This document shows positions 27,574-37,911 of a stretch of 64,000 nt of DNA, piece by piece. The translations under genes were made by a program, and so were the position numbers. The stretch is from assembly GCA_015490295.1 (NCBI GenBank), contig WFYC01000074.1:1-64000 (forward strand). The letters run 5' to 3'. Under the pieces are notes generated by a model. The model ran no database searches. It was given only the letters and a program-made list of their open reading frames with translations, and had not been told where the DNA came from. Within the stretch, counting starts at the first letter, position 1, and every line of letters begins with the position of its first letter. The DNA is from Hydrogenimonas sp. Lineage in GTDB: Bacteria; Campylobacterota; Campylobacteria; Campylobacterales; Hydrogenimonadaceae.

Positions 27574-30561
27574 ATGTATTTTGGTAGGCTTTTTCTTTTC
27601 TTTTCTGCTCTTATAGCTTTTTTATACCCTACCGAATATAGAGCTGCCGACAACTGCAGTCCCTCCGACTTCTCCGTATCTCTCGATGTCGCAAACAGCT
27701 CCTACTCAAATAGCGGCAATATTGCAAGAGGAGGCTCGGATACATACTATGTCTCCATAGCGACGGCAGGCACAGTTACCGTAACCGTCTCATCCAGTAG
27801 GGTTCTCTTTTCATACTCCCAAAACAGCTGTCCCGCCGCAGGAGACCCGCCCGCTTCGCAGAGTGCGATATACAGCTTTACAGGACCTGTCGATTTCAAC
27901 CTCAGGCTCTACAGGGGGCGAAGGGGAGGTGGCGGCAGGAGGGCCGGAAGCTATACAATAAATATTGAATTTACTCCACTTTCTCCTGTAGCTGAGTGGA
28001 GGATGGATGAGTGCAGTTGGAGCGGTGCTGTTGGTGAGGTGCTCGATGCAAGCGGCAGCGGTCTTAACGGTACCGCTTTAAACGGTGCCTCCACGCTTGC
28101 CGCAAAACTATGTATGGGCGGTTCGTTCGACGGTATTGACGATGCTGTACGGATTGCGGACTCCGATCTGCTTGACGGTACGCAGACTCTTACCCTGATG
28201 GGGTGGATGAAACCGCGGCAGCTCTATCAGACCAACGGGTCCAATGCAAGAGGTTTTCTTTCCAAGCGTGTAAGCACGGGAACGGAGGAGTCGTACGGGA
28301 TTTTTTTCTGGAACGACAATCAGATGGTGGATGATGACGGGGACGGCGATCCGGACAGGGCGAAATTATATATAGATATCGACGGCAATAACGACAGATT
28401 CTCTACAAATGCATATATATCCAAAGGGGTATGGACTCATGTTGCCGTCGTATATGACGGCAACAGACCTTCAGCCTCCAGGGTGGAGGTTTATATTAAC
28501 GGTCAGCTGGACAAAACTGCGGCAGAAAGCAGCAGCACTCTTGCAAACTATGCTTCGGATCTATATATCGGAGAGCTGCACTATCCGAATGAGTTCAAGG
28601 TTTTTAAAGGGGAGTTGGATGAAGTCAAGATCTTCGACCGGGCGCTTAATGCGGACCAGATTCGACTTATTGTGGAAAACGAGATAGCCGGGAAAAACTA
28701 TGACGGAACGCAGAGGAGCTGCACCGACTGCACCCAGCCGCCCATGTATAAAAATGGTATATTCAACGCAGTCGACTACGCCACGATTTGCAATGCCGTA
28801 TCTAACTGGGACGACAATATCACGACTAAAGTGGCCGGGACTTCCTATTCGCTCTCCATACTTTCGAAAGATGAGGCAACCGGACTTCCTATGGAGGCAA
28901 ATATTACGAGGGTTGACCTCTACAGATATTCGAGCGGCGACAATATACAGTGCAGCGGCACTCCCTACTCTACGCTCACCCTTTGCAGCGGGGGGTGCGG
29001 CTTTACCGACGCGGCGGGCTGCATGAGGCTCGATGTTCCGTCATCTGCGAACGAGAGAGCCGCAAAGTGTGTGGAGGTTCATATCGAGGGCAAAGATCTT
29101 AACGATACCGCTTCCGTTAGCCTGAAAGAGAGCAATAGCAGTGACGACTTCGCGGTCAGGCCCGACAGGATCATCTTTTTGCAGCCTGCGGCTGATGCGA
29201 ACCTGACCGCAGAGCGCACCTACCTCTTTGCCTCCGCACTCAAAGCGGTTCTCTCCGATGGTGTGACAGCCGCTCCCGACTACAACACCACACTTTCGCC
29301 GGGCGGCGTGAAGTATATGAGAAACGGCGAGCAGAACTCATCCCTTGCCGGAACTCTGAGTTCTTCCCCTTCGACCTTCATAAACGGGTCGGCCGATCTG
29401 AACGTAAGCTTCGGCGACGTGGCGATCGTATCTATCAGGTTCAACGATACGGGCTGGGCTTCGGTCGATAGCGACGATACGCCGCAGCAAAACAGAAGGG
29501 TTCACGGCGAACGAAACGTAACCTTCATCCCCAATCGTTTCGATCTGCAGTTTCTCTCCGTTCCGACAATGGAAGATAACGATACCGCAAACAGGTTTAC
29601 ATACATATCGAACGACCTGAACATGAGTGCATGGGCCAGGAACCTGACGGTCGTCGTCACCGCCGTGGGCGAAAAGAACTCTACAATGAAAAACTTCTCG
29701 AATCCGGCCGACCGCCTATTCGCGGACCGTGTCGATATCTCACCCCTGCTCAACCTGCCGGCAAAACACTCCGCCGCAGTCTATACGGCCGCACCTTCGG
29801 CGCAGTCTGGGGCGGATATAGGGTTCGATTCTGGGGAGGCGTTTGTAAACTACGCCGATGTGCCGTTCAACTATGACCGCTTCTTCGACACTCCTCAAGA
29901 CCCCTTCTTCGTCTCCGGCAGTGAGGCGAATATCTCCGTGACGGTTACCGATTCGCGGTATCCGGCCGTAACCGGAAGCCTCTTTTCGGTTTTCGACGGC
30001 AACGCCACATTCTACTACGGCAGATTGCGCTCAGATGATGTTATAACGACGCAGCCTTCGGTAAAAAAGAGTGTGGAGATAGAGGTCTATGACAGCGGCG
30101 GCTCGCCACTGGTATCGGGCTTCAGGCAGAATTCGCTCAGATGGTTCAGAAACGGGAAGCATACCGGCCCCTCTTCGGGCGGGATAGAGGAGACTAACGT
30201 CACTTTGGGACTCTCTTTGAACTCCGGTTCGGACACTACCGTTTCGACCGACTACTCCACGTTCGGCAGTGGCTTCGTAGTGATGGAGATAAACAACACG
30301 TCGGGCCTGCGAAAGAGCAGAACGGTCCATATGGGGATCGACAGCTGGCTCTGGTACGCCCCGCGCGGATTCGGCCTGCCGTACAGCTACGCCGCCGCCT
30401 CGGACTGCGCTTCTCACCCATGTTTTCTCTACAGTTACGAAGTCAAAGGAGGGGCCACGGGTGTGCAAAGCGGCGACTTCAACGGCTCCGATTTCGATAT
30501 AGAGCCGATAGACGCCAATGCTACACTTAGGCGAAAAGAGGGAGTGAAACTCTTCAGATGA
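27574..30561 (+). CDS. LamG-domain giant protein, MshQ-like candidate pilus adhesin
   Basis: 995 aa; signal peptide; LamG-like region (SFDGIDDAVRIADSDLLDGTQTLTLMGWMKP...LYIGELHYP..FKGELDEVKIFDRALNADQI); first gene of pilus operon. Confidence 0.75.
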   Translation: MYFGRLFLFFSALIAFLYPTEYRAADNCSPSDFSVSLDVANSSYSNSGNIARGGSDTYYVSIATAGTVTVTVSSSRVLFSYSQNSCPAAGDPPASQSAIYSFTGPVDFNLRLYRGRRGGGGRRAGSYTINIEFTPLSPVAEWRMDECSWSGAVGEVLDASGSGLNGTALNGASTLAAKLCMGGSFDGIDDAVRIADSDLLDGTQTLTLMGWMKPRQLYQTNGSNARGFLSKRVSTGTEESYGIFFWNDNQMVDDDGDGDPDRAKLYIDIDGNNDRFSTNAYISKGVWTHVAVVYDGNRPSASRVEVYINGQLDKTAAESSSTLANYASDLYIGELHYPNEFKVFKGELDEVKIFDRALNADQIRLIVENEIAGKNYDGTQRSCTDCTQPPMYKNGIFNAVDYATICNAVSNWDDNITTKVAGTSYSLSILSKDEATGLPMEANITRVDLYRYSSGDNIQCSGTPYSTLTLCSGGCGFTDAAGCMRLDVPSSANERAAKCVEVHIEGKDLNDTASVSLKESNSSDDFAVRPDRIIFLQPAADANLTAERTYLFASALKAVLSDGVTAAPDYNTTLSPGGVKYMRNGEQNSSLAGTLSSSPSTFINGSADLNVSFGDVAIVSIRFNDTGWASVDSDDTPQQNRRVHGERNVTFIPNRFDLQFLSVPTMEDNDTANRFTYISNDLNMSAWARNLTVVVTAVGEKNSTMKNFSNPADRLFADRVDISPLLNLPAKHSAAVYTAAPSAQSGADIGFDSGEAFVNYADVPFNYDRFFDTPQDPFFVSGSEANISVTVTDSRYPAVTGSLFSVFDGNATFYYGRLRSDDVITTQPSVKKSVEIEVYDSGGSPLVSGFRQNSLRWFRNGKHTGPSSGGIEETNVTLGLSLNSGSDTTVSTDYSTFGSGFVVMEINNTSGLRKSRTVHMGIDSWLWYAPRGFGLPYSYAAASDCASHPCFLYSYEVKGGATGVQSGDFNGSDFDIEPIDANATLRRKEGVKLFR

Positions 30562-31190
30562 GAAGCGCGTTTACGTTGATAGAGCTTATCTTTACGATGG
30601 TGATAGTGGGGCTCGTGTTTATGGTGGTCCCCAAGATCGTATTCGTCACCAACAAGAGTTTCGAAACCGTCTCGAGAGAAGATGCACTCTACAACGCAGT
30701 ATCTATGGCGGGGATCGTCGCTTCGCTGCCGTGGGATGAGAACAACACCCTGTACAGTGCTGTTTTGGGCACCGACTCCACACAGCCGGCCTACCTTTGC
30801 GACGCTACTACGGGTTTTTACAGGATAGGTGGATTCAAAGGGGGGCGAAACTGCATAGAGGGTTCGGCGGCGAAAGCGTCCCCGATCGGAAGGGAGGACT
30901 TATTCTATAACGATTTGGACGACTACGACGGATACAGCGTAACCACCGCAACCCCCAACGGGTCCAAATATCTCTTGAGTGTCAAAGTCAGATACCTTGC
31001 CGATCCGCCACCGGGAGGCGTGGTGGACTTTTCCGCACTTCCTGCAGTTTCGACCAGTTCCAACATAAAAGAGGTCAACGTAACCGTAACCAACGCCGCG
31101 GGAAGGGTAAAGAGCCCGTTTGTATCTTCCGTATACTACGAAAGCGCCAATATAGGGCAGACCGGCATCAAAAGAAGGGCGTGGAGATGA
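30558..31190 (+). CDS. Type IV prepilin-like / pseudopilin protein
   Basis: MRSAFTLIELIFTMVIVGLVFMVVPK class III prepilin signal; ATGA overlap. Confidence 0.85.
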   Translation: MRSAFTLIELIFTMVIVGLVFMVVPKIVFVTNKSFETVSREDALYNAVSMAGIVASLPWDENNTLYSAVLGTDSTQPAYLCDATTGFYRIGGFKGGRNCIEGSAAKASPIGREDLFYNDLDDYDGYSVTTATPNGSKYLLSVKVRYLADPPPGGVVDFSALPAVSTSSNIKEVNVTVTNAAGRVKSPFVSSVYYESANIGQTGIKRRAWR

Positions 31191-32122
31191 GACGCGCTTT
31201 TACGCTGATAGAGATAATCGTCGTCATCTCCATTTCAGGAATATTGGCGCTAGGAGCATTCAAGGCACTCAACGCACTTTTTGTAAGGAGCGCCAAAGCA
31301 CGTGCCGTCACGGAGCTTTCGCTAAATACGCAGTCCGCCCTCGATCAGCTGAGTACGATTCTGTACGCAAGGGTGCCCGGGAGTGTCATAGGGTACGACC
31401 CCGCCGACGGAAGCTACGCATCTTTGGAGAATCTCGCTTCGCCAAAACCGGTACTGGAGTGGATAGGCAGCGCACAGGAGAGTCTAAAGAGGCGCGACTT
31501 CAGCGGGTTTGTGGATATGAATGCAAGCGATCCGGCGGCAAACGTCATAGTCTCTCCTGAGAGTGACGGCACAAAAGTAAATGCGACGCTACGCCAGAAG
31601 TTCGGTACGACGGCAGACTTTTTCGCAAACGATCTTGTGAGGCTCGTCTTTGCCGGCAGTTACGATACAGGCGCAATAGAGGGCGCCTCCTTCAACGCTC
31701 TCTTCGGTTGGCACGGCGGCGGCACAGAGAGGATCTATGCCATATTGATGAACGGTGACGGCAACGTCAGCTTCAGTGCCTATCCACCATATATCTACGA
31801 AAAGTACTACCTGGCCGACACCGCCTACGCCGTGGCCAGGGGTGCGGATGTCAACCTGAGTGCGGCGTGCGTAACCTCTCTGGGCATACCCGTATCTGCC
31901 AGCTCCCTGCTTCTGTTTTACGACTACAGGCCCTGGAAGGGCGAGACCTTCTGTGCCGACTCCGGCGCTGCACCTTCGGGGAAGGTGACGCTTCTTGCCG
32001 ACGATGTATCGGGTTTCAGGGCGCAAAGCGTAAACGGCATGATCAGGCTCGGCATAGATAGTGTGCGAAAGATAAGAGGCTCTACCCCGGTACGGATATC
32101 GAAGCAGAAGGCGGTTTTCTGA
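31187..32122 (+). CDS. Type IV prepilin-like / pseudopilin protein
   Basis: MRRAFTLIEIIVVISISGILALGAFKAL. Confidence 0.85.
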   Translation: MRRAFTLIEIIVVISISGILALGAFKALNALFVRSAKARAVTELSLNTQSALDQLSTILYARVPGSVIGYDPADGSYASLENLASPKPVLEWIGSAQESLKRRDFSGFVDMNASDPAANVIVSPESDGTKVNATLRQKFGTTADFFANDLVRLVFAGSYDTGAIEGASFNALFGWHGGGTERIYAILMNGDGNVSFSAYPPYIYEKYYLADTAYAVARGADVNLSAACVTSLGIPVSASSLLLFYDYRPWKGETFCADSGAAPSGKVTLLADDVSGFRAQSVNGMIRLGIDSVRKIRGSTPVRISKQKAVF

Positions 32123-32571
32123 TGGCGGCAAGAAGAGGCTTCGGACTGTGGCAGGCGATAGCGGTCATATTGATACTCGGCGTAGTGATGACTGTGGCAA
32201 TGAGATATGCCCGGATCGCGGCCGTGCACACCGCCGACAGCTACACCAAAGAGCAGGCGGAGCTCTTTTTGAGAAGCGCCATAGAGACCGCTCTGCTTCA
32301 GATAAGCACCCACGATAGAAGCGGCGGATGCCTTTCGAGCGTGAAGGTGCTCTCCAGAGATGGCAAGTTTATTGCCGATATAAATGTAACGAGGTACTAT
32401 CTGTTCGAAGGGAGCTCAGACCTGGCGCTATGCGGCAGCCTCGGCTACCCCATAAAGAGCTCCGAGTCGCACGGCATGGTGATGATAGAGGCGGTCGTAA
32501 GAAGCGACCCTTCGAACGCAAAAATCGTACACCCTGTAAGAATCCTCAGAAGGAGCATACAGCGGCCATGA
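32122..32571 (+). CDS. Minor pilin-like protein lacking Glu5
   Basis: MAARRGFGLWQAIAVILILGVVMTVAMRYA; position within prepilin cluster. Confidence 0.75.
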   Translation: MAARRGFGLWQAIAVILILGVVMTVAMRYARIAAVHTADSYTKEQAELFLRSAIETALLQISTHDRSGGCLSSVKVLSRDGKFIADINVTRYYLFEGSSDLALCGSLGYPIKSSESHGMVMIEAVVRSDPSNAKIVHPVRILRRSIQRP

Positions 32572-33035
32572 GAATGGGTTTTACACTTATAGAGCTGATA
32601 TTCGTGATTCTACTGATCGGCATACTGGGCGGTATAGGCATGTCGCTCTACAGACCCGACAGGGGATTGGCCGATGCACGATTCATAGCCTCTAAGATAA
32701 TGGAGAGCAGATACAAAGCGATCGGCTACGAGCGCTTGAACTTCGACTCGAGCGTGCTTGCCGGCAGCGTCGGCTGTGTGACTCTCGACAGATCCGGGCT
32801 CGACGATCCGCCGTCCGAAGCCGGCGGATACAGGCTCGGCAAAAGAACGCAAATAGTAGTAACAGGCCTCTCGGGGAACACAATTTGCTTTGACGAGAAG
32901 GGGTATCCGCACGACGGGGACTTTACGACAGGTTCACTACTGCACCAAAAGGTCGATATTAATGTCAGCACACCGAAAAATAGCTACATCATAAGCGTAA
33001 TGCCCTTCAGCGGATATGCGAAAATAGTCTACTGA
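32568..33035 (+). CDS. Type IV prepilin-like / pseudopilin protein
   Basis: MRMGFTLIELIFVILLIGILGGIGMSLY; ATGA overlap. Confidence 0.88.
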   Translation: MRMGFTLIELIFVILLIGILGGIGMSLYRPDRGLADARFIASKIMESRYKAIGYERLNFDSSVLAGSVGCVTLDRSGLDDPPSEAGGYRLGKRTQIVVTGLSGNTICFDEKGYPHDGDFTTGSLLHQKVDINVSTPKNSYIISVMPFSGYAKIVY

Positions 33036-33096
33036 CCTATTTCGCACCTCTTGCACAGAAGGACCGGAATATACTTAATAAAGAGACGGAAAAGCG

Positions 33097-34578
33097 ATGG
33101 CAGGACGGAACGTATACTACTGCATAGATGGGAGAGAGGCCCTGGAGTTCGATGGGACCACTTTTTCCAAAACCGATATAAAAAGAGCCAAAAGGGGTTT
33201 CTGTGCATCCGTGGTTCCACCCGGGCATATACGCTCCCACACCTTCAAGATTCCGGCCGATACCGACGGCGAAAGGCTTGATACACTCGTAGAGATCACG
33301 ATGTTCGAAGCGGGAGGGCTCGATCTTGAGAAGGAGTATGCTATCGCCTATGTGAAGCATACCCTGGAGTTCGAATCTTCATGGCTGATAGAGGCGTTTG
33401 CGGTGGAGCATTCGAAGCTCAAAGAGCTCTTCGGAGCGACGGCCGCTAAAGCCGGCCATATCGACCTGATCGCCGTACCATATATGGTTTACGAAGGGCT
33501 CTACCTCTATGACAAAGCCGACAGCGAAAGGACGGAGCTCTTTCTCTATCTCGGCGACGACGACTCGTACGCCGTGCTCTGCAAAGGCGGGCGCTATATA
33601 GCCCACAGAGACCTTCCCTCCATCTCTTCGATAGCCGCAAAGGCCAATGTGAGTATCGAAACGGTAAAAGATACCCTTCACAAGCGGGGGCTGCAGAGCG
33701 AACTCTACGGGCAGGACGAGCTGCTTCTTCTGGAGAGTATAGAGAGTGCGTTCTTAAAAATCGTCGAGCGGGTTGCACAGACCGTAAACCATAAGCGCGG
33801 GATTTTCGGAATAAAGATGGTAGACCGCATAACCCTGGACTTCGAAGAGAGTCTGATCCCCGGTCTTTGGGAGCTTTTTGACAGCTACGGTTTCGAAGAG
33901 AGTGCAAAGGCGGTGCTGGCCTGCTGTGAGAGCCTCGAGCCCTCGTTTCAGCACAGGGGTGTCGAAGCGCTATATATGCTCGCTGCAAATGAGGGCAGGC
34001 TCGATCCGGCTAACCTGACGATTTTTGAAAAAAAGGGGAGTTTCTGGGCCACCCATACCGGGCGTTTTGTGGCGGCAGTGGCGGCCTCGGCGATTCTGGT
34101 ATGCGGGTACGCCCTTTTGAAGGAGGCCGAGTTGGCGTCTTTGGAGGATGAGAGTGCTATGCTTAGCGCCAGGCTGAAGAGTGTGAAGCAGAAAGCTGCC
34201 GTTTTGCGAAAGGGCATGACAAAAGAGCGCTCCATGCTGCAGGAGCAGAGAAAGAGGCTCGAGAGCATCCGGCGCGAAATCATGGCTTTCGGCGATACGG
34301 CCGATGCCGCACTGCTGATAGAGGAGTCGAAGCTGAAAAGGCGGCGGATGGTGGAGGATGTCGACAGAGCTTTGGCGAAATACAGATTGAGTGCCGCATC
34401 GTTGGAGCAGAACGGATCGAAAAGGGTGGAAGTGGAGATCCTGAGCGACTATTCGAAACGCGACAGGATAGCCAAGTTCATGAAAGAGCTTATCGATATG
34501 GGCTACAGAGGGGTGGGCACAGAAGCGATAGAGCTCGACGAGAACCTCTACAGCAGCCGGGTGGAGATAGTGCGATGA
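33097..34578 (+). CDS. PilM/MshI/GspL-like pilus assembly protein with C-terminal TM and coiled coil
   Basis: 493 aa; actin-like N-terminal half, TM at VAAVAASAILVCGYALL, coiled coil; synteny with PilO-like ORF. Confidence 0.6.
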   Translation: MAGRNVYYCIDGREALEFDGTTFSKTDIKRAKRGFCASVVPPGHIRSHTFKIPADTDGERLDTLVEITMFEAGGLDLEKEYAIAYVKHTLEFESSWLIEAFAVEHSKLKELFGATAAKAGHIDLIAVPYMVYEGLYLYDKADSERTELFLYLGDDDSYAVLCKGGRYIAHRDLPSISSIAAKANVSIETVKDTLHKRGLQSELYGQDELLLLESIESAFLKIVERVAQTVNHKRGIFGIKMVDRITLDFEESLIPGLWELFDSYGFEESAKAVLACCESLEPSFQHRGVEALYMLAANEGRLDPANLTIFEKKGSFWATHTGRFVAAVAASAILVCGYALLKEAELASLEDESAMLSARLKSVKQKAAVLRKGMTKERSMLQEQRKRLESIRREIMAFGDTADAALLIEESKLKRRRMVEDVDRALAKYRLSAASLEQNGSKRVEVEILSDYSKRDRIAKFMKELIDMGYRGVGTEAIELDENLYSSRVEIVR

Positions 34579-35195
34579 GCTTTTTGGAAGATACCGAGCG
34601 GCAGCTTGCCGATATGGGCGGAGCCAAACGATTGGCTCTCACCTTCGCCGCCGCGGCGATGATAGGTGCCGGAGTCTGGTTCGGCTGGATAGAGGACCTG
34701 GAGGCCGACATAGAGCATGCAACCGCCAAAAATGCACAGATTATCAAGCAGATAGGGCTGATAGACCTCAAAAGGCTTTCAAAGAGGATCGAAGAGGTGC
34801 GCCGCAAGCGGATGGAGGCGGCAGAGACACTTCAGCGCAGCCGCGCGCAGGTACTCTATCTGCGTACGGAGATGGATAGAGTCGGCAAACTGAAGTTCGA
34901 CCAGGGCGTTATGGCCGACCTTCTTGACGATATTCTTAAAAGATCGGTGCGGCTGGGGCTGAGGATCGACTCCATAGAGAGTGTAGACGATTCGCTCGAC
35001 CTTACGCCGCTTCTTCAGAGAAAAAAGAGAATATCCGTCGAGGGAGCAGGAGCGTTCGCGAAGATAGTGAGCCTGAGCCACTACATAGAGAGCCGCCCCA
35101 TGCTGGCGAAGATCGATTCGCTCGATATATCCCTGGACAAAAAGGGGAGCACGGCATTCAGGATAGATATATCTACATACGGAGTGAAAGAGTGA
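34575..35195 (+). CDS. PilO/MshJ-like pilus assembly protein
   Basis: Single TM near N-terminus, coiled coil, alpha/beta C-term (GAGAFAKIVSLSHYIESRPMLAKIDSLDI). Confidence 0.65.
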   Translation: MSFLEDTERQLADMGGAKRLALTFAAAAMIGAGVWFGWIEDLEADIEHATAKNAQIIKQIGLIDLKRLSKRIEEVRRKRMEAAETLQRSRAQVLYLRTEMDRVGKLKFDQGVMADLLDDILKRSVRLGLRIDSIESVDDSLDLTPLLQRKKRISVEGAGAFAKIVSLSHYIESRPMLAKIDSLDISLDKKGSTAFRIDISTYGVKE

Positions 35196-35596
35196 AGGGA
35201 ACGGTTTTTATGCTGATATCGGCGCACCTGTGGGTAATGAGCGCTTTCGCGGGGGAGGCGGAGGATATTTTGAAGAAGTTCGACGCCCTCGAAAGCATCC
35301 ATATTCCGTCCGCGGTCGAGTACAGGGTGTACGACCCCTTCAAGCGTGCGGCTCCTATGGTCAAAAAGAGCGGCAGAGGGCTTGCGGCGCACCGGCCCGT
35401 TCCCATAAGGGTGACGGCAGTAATGAACGACAGGGCTTTCGTGAACGGCAGGTGGGTTCGTACCGGCGAAAGGATCGGCCGCTATAAGATAGCCCGAATA
35501 GGAGGCGGCGGGGTCGTGCTAAAAAGAGGAAATACCACCCGTTTTGTGCCGCTCGGCAAGAGGAAGAGAATTTTGAAGATCGAGGAAAATCTATAA
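35192..35596 (+). CDS. PilP/MshK-like small secreted protein
   Basis: Signal peptide; short beta-rich domain (VNGRWVRTGERIGRYKIARIGGGGVVLKRGNTTRFVPL) next to secretin. Confidence 0.6.
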   Translation: MKGTVFMLISAHLWVMSAFAGEAEDILKKFDALESIHIPSAVEYRVYDPFKRAAPMVKKSGRGLAAHRPVPIRVTAVMNDRAFVNGRWVRTGERIGRYKIARIGGGGVVLKRGNTTRFVPLGKRKRILKIEENL

Positions 35597-37119
35597 TGAA
35601 ACGTGCGGTTGTCACACTACTGTTTTTCGCTATGCTGCTATACGGTTCGGCCGACTGCCGGACGAAACTCTTTTCGTTCAAGGTTTCCGGTGCGGGCGGT
35701 ACGGTTACCCTGTACGACGTTCTCGAAAATCTCGCGGATACCTGTGAATTCAGCGTGATGTTCGCCGACAAAGAGGTACAGAGGGTTCTAAAGAGCCCGT
35801 TGAAGATGGTCTATATAAAAGATTACACCCTCGAAGATATGTTCCACTTCCTTTTTGACGACCACAATATGTTCTACGACTTTGACCGCGAAAGAAGGGT
35901 CTTGACGATATCGTACATAGAGACGAAATCTTTTCACATAGACTATGTGAATCTAAGCGAGCTGAAGACAGAGTCGGTGAAATCGATAACGGTCGGAGCC
36001 TCCGGAAACCAGGGCGGAGTATACGGCACGACGGGCGGATACAGCAGCGGCGGTACGGCAGGCAAAAGCGGTTACGGGGGTACGGGAGGCGGTGATAACT
36101 CCGACTACACGACCATAAAGACCGTTACCGAGTTCAACTTCTGGAGCGACTTCAAGAGCCAGATAGACGCGATATTGCAGCGTGACGAAGATAGCCATAC
36201 GGTCAAAAGCAAAGCGCTTGTAAACAACGAAGGGGGCATCGTTACGGTTACGGGAACGAAGCGGCAGATCGAGCGCGTGCAGAACTATATAGAACAGGTT
36301 ATGGGGAGGCTGCACAAACAGATCATGCTCGAAGCGCGGCTGGTTGAGCTGCGCTACAACGACCAAAACACTACGGGAGTGGACTGGAGCCGTTTCGATC
36401 TCTCTTTGAAAGGGGAGGTGTCGGATACTTACCAAAGAGGTCTATCTTCACTTACCGACCGCCCTTTCTACTCTTTCAGCTACAACTTCACGATGGACGG
36501 GCTTCTCGACTTTTTGCAGCGTTACGGCACTGTAAACACACTATCCAACCCCAAAATCATGACGCTCAACAACCAGCCGGCCGTCATAAACGTGGGAGAC
36601 CAGATAAACTACAAATACCAGACAGGTGCGATTACGACCACCACGACGGGAAACCCTGTAGGTACCAACACATACCAGCTCGGCTCTGTATTTATAGGGC
36701 TTACTCTCAATATCGTACCGGAGGTGACCGACGACGGTTTTATCATACTGCGCGTCAATCCGGTCGTAAGTGAAATGCTTGGGGAGAGCAGTGTCAACGA
36801 CCTGACATATACCCAGCCCGGTAACGATGCGGATGGTGTGCGAAGCATGCCGCCGGATGTCAAGATAAAGCAGCTCACCTCCATAGTGAAGGTGAAGAAC
36901 GGCCACAAGGTGATCATTGGTGGCTTGATAAGCAACCGCACCTACTCCACCAACACGAAAGTACCGGTGCTTGGAAGTCTTCCGTTGGTCGGAAAGGCGT
37001 TCAGCCATAACGGTACGCAGAGCCAGAAGGTGGAGCTCATTATCATACTGACTCCAAAAATCGTGGACGGAACATCTTTCCCATCCATCGAAGACGCGCT
37101 TCAGATGGGGAGTAGATAG
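35596..37119 (+). CDS. Secretin, MshL/PilQ/GspD family
   Basis: Secretin core (GTVNTLSNPKIMTLNNQPAVINVGDQINY, VPVLGSLPLVGKAFSHNGTQSQKVELIIILTPKIV). Confidence 0.92.
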   Translation: MKRAVVTLLFFAMLLYGSADCRTKLFSFKVSGAGGTVTLYDVLENLADTCEFSVMFADKEVQRVLKSPLKMVYIKDYTLEDMFHFLFDDHNMFYDFDRERRVLTISYIETKSFHIDYVNLSELKTESVKSITVGASGNQGGVYGTTGGYSSGGTAGKSGYGGTGGGDNSDYTTIKTVTEFNFWSDFKSQIDAILQRDEDSHTVKSKALVNNEGGIVTVTGTKRQIERVQNYIEQVMGRLHKQIMLEARLVELRYNDQNTTGVDWSRFDLSLKGEVSDTYQRGLSSLTDRPFYSFSYNFTMDGLLDFLQRYGTVNTLSNPKIMTLNNQPAVINVGDQINYKYQTGAITTTTTGNPVGTNTYQLGSVFIGLTLNIVPEVTDDGFIILRVNPVVSEMLGESSVNDLTYTQPGNDADGVRSMPPDVKIKQLTSIVKVKNGHKVIIGGLISNRTYSTNTKVPVLGSLPLVGKAFSHNGTQSQKVELIIILTPKIVDGTSFPSIEDALQMGSR

Positions 37120-37911
37120 ATGCTCGACTATAAAAGGGCGGCCGCCCTCTTCGAAGATAGAGCCGACAGCGGAGACTATTTTGATTCGGCGAGTGCCGAG
37201 CGTTCGCGAAGCACACTAAGAAGAGTGGTCGGGGAAGAGGAGAGGAGACCCCTTTTCCTTCTTGGAGAGCCCGGGGTCGGAAAGAGTCATATGCTCGAAA
37301 CGGTTGCCGAAGAGATGGGGAGCGAGCGGCTGATCGTGCATCTGAAAGAGCCATTTTTCGAGCCGAAAGATTTCCTGGAGCGTCTGTTGCGCGAGGCTGG
37401 AAAAAGTGTGGATGGCGGATTGGAGGAGATGAAGAGGGCAGCCGTCGATACTTACGGCGAAAGAGAGCATCTGATCATGATAGACGAAGCGCAGATTCTC
37501 GATGAGAAGTCGCTCGAGTTTTTGAGAATCCTGGCCGATACGAAAGCTTTCAGGCTGCTCCTTTCGATGCATCGCAAAGAGGGTGAAGAGATTCTGGCCA
37601 AACCCCATTTCAGGACCAGAAGCCACCGTGTCGTGGAGATCGGCACCCTCTCGGCGGACGAGGTGCGGCGCTATATTGAGGGGAGGCTGAGAGAGAATGG
37701 GCTGGATGAGGTTTCACGCATATTCGAGCCGAAGCACTTCAAACGCATATACCGCTACACCGAGGGGAACTTCAGGACTCTCAAGCGGATGGTGCAGACC
37801 CTCTTCGAACTGATGGAGCACGCAAAAAGCGAGGGGCTCACAAAATATGCCAGGCCGAACAGCTGTACCCTGGATATGGCCGCACTCGATCTGGAGCTGA
37901 TAGATGCATAG
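37120..37911 (+). CDS. ExeA/MshM-like AAA ATPase
   Basis: Walker A LLGEPGVGKSH, Walker B LIMIDEAQIL. Confidence 0.85.
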   Translation: MLDYKRAAALFEDRADSGDYFDSASAERSRSTLRRVVGEEERRPLFLLGEPGVGKSHMLETVAEEMGSERLIVHLKEPFFEPKDFLERLLREAGKSVDGGLEEMKRAAVDTYGEREHLIMIDEAQILDEKSLEFLRILADTKAFRLLLSMHRKEGEEILAKPHFRTRSHRVVEIGTLSADEVRRYIEGRLRENGLDEVSRIFEPKHFKRIYRYTEGNFRTLKRMVQTLFELMEHAKSEGLTKYARPNSCTLDMAALDLELIDA

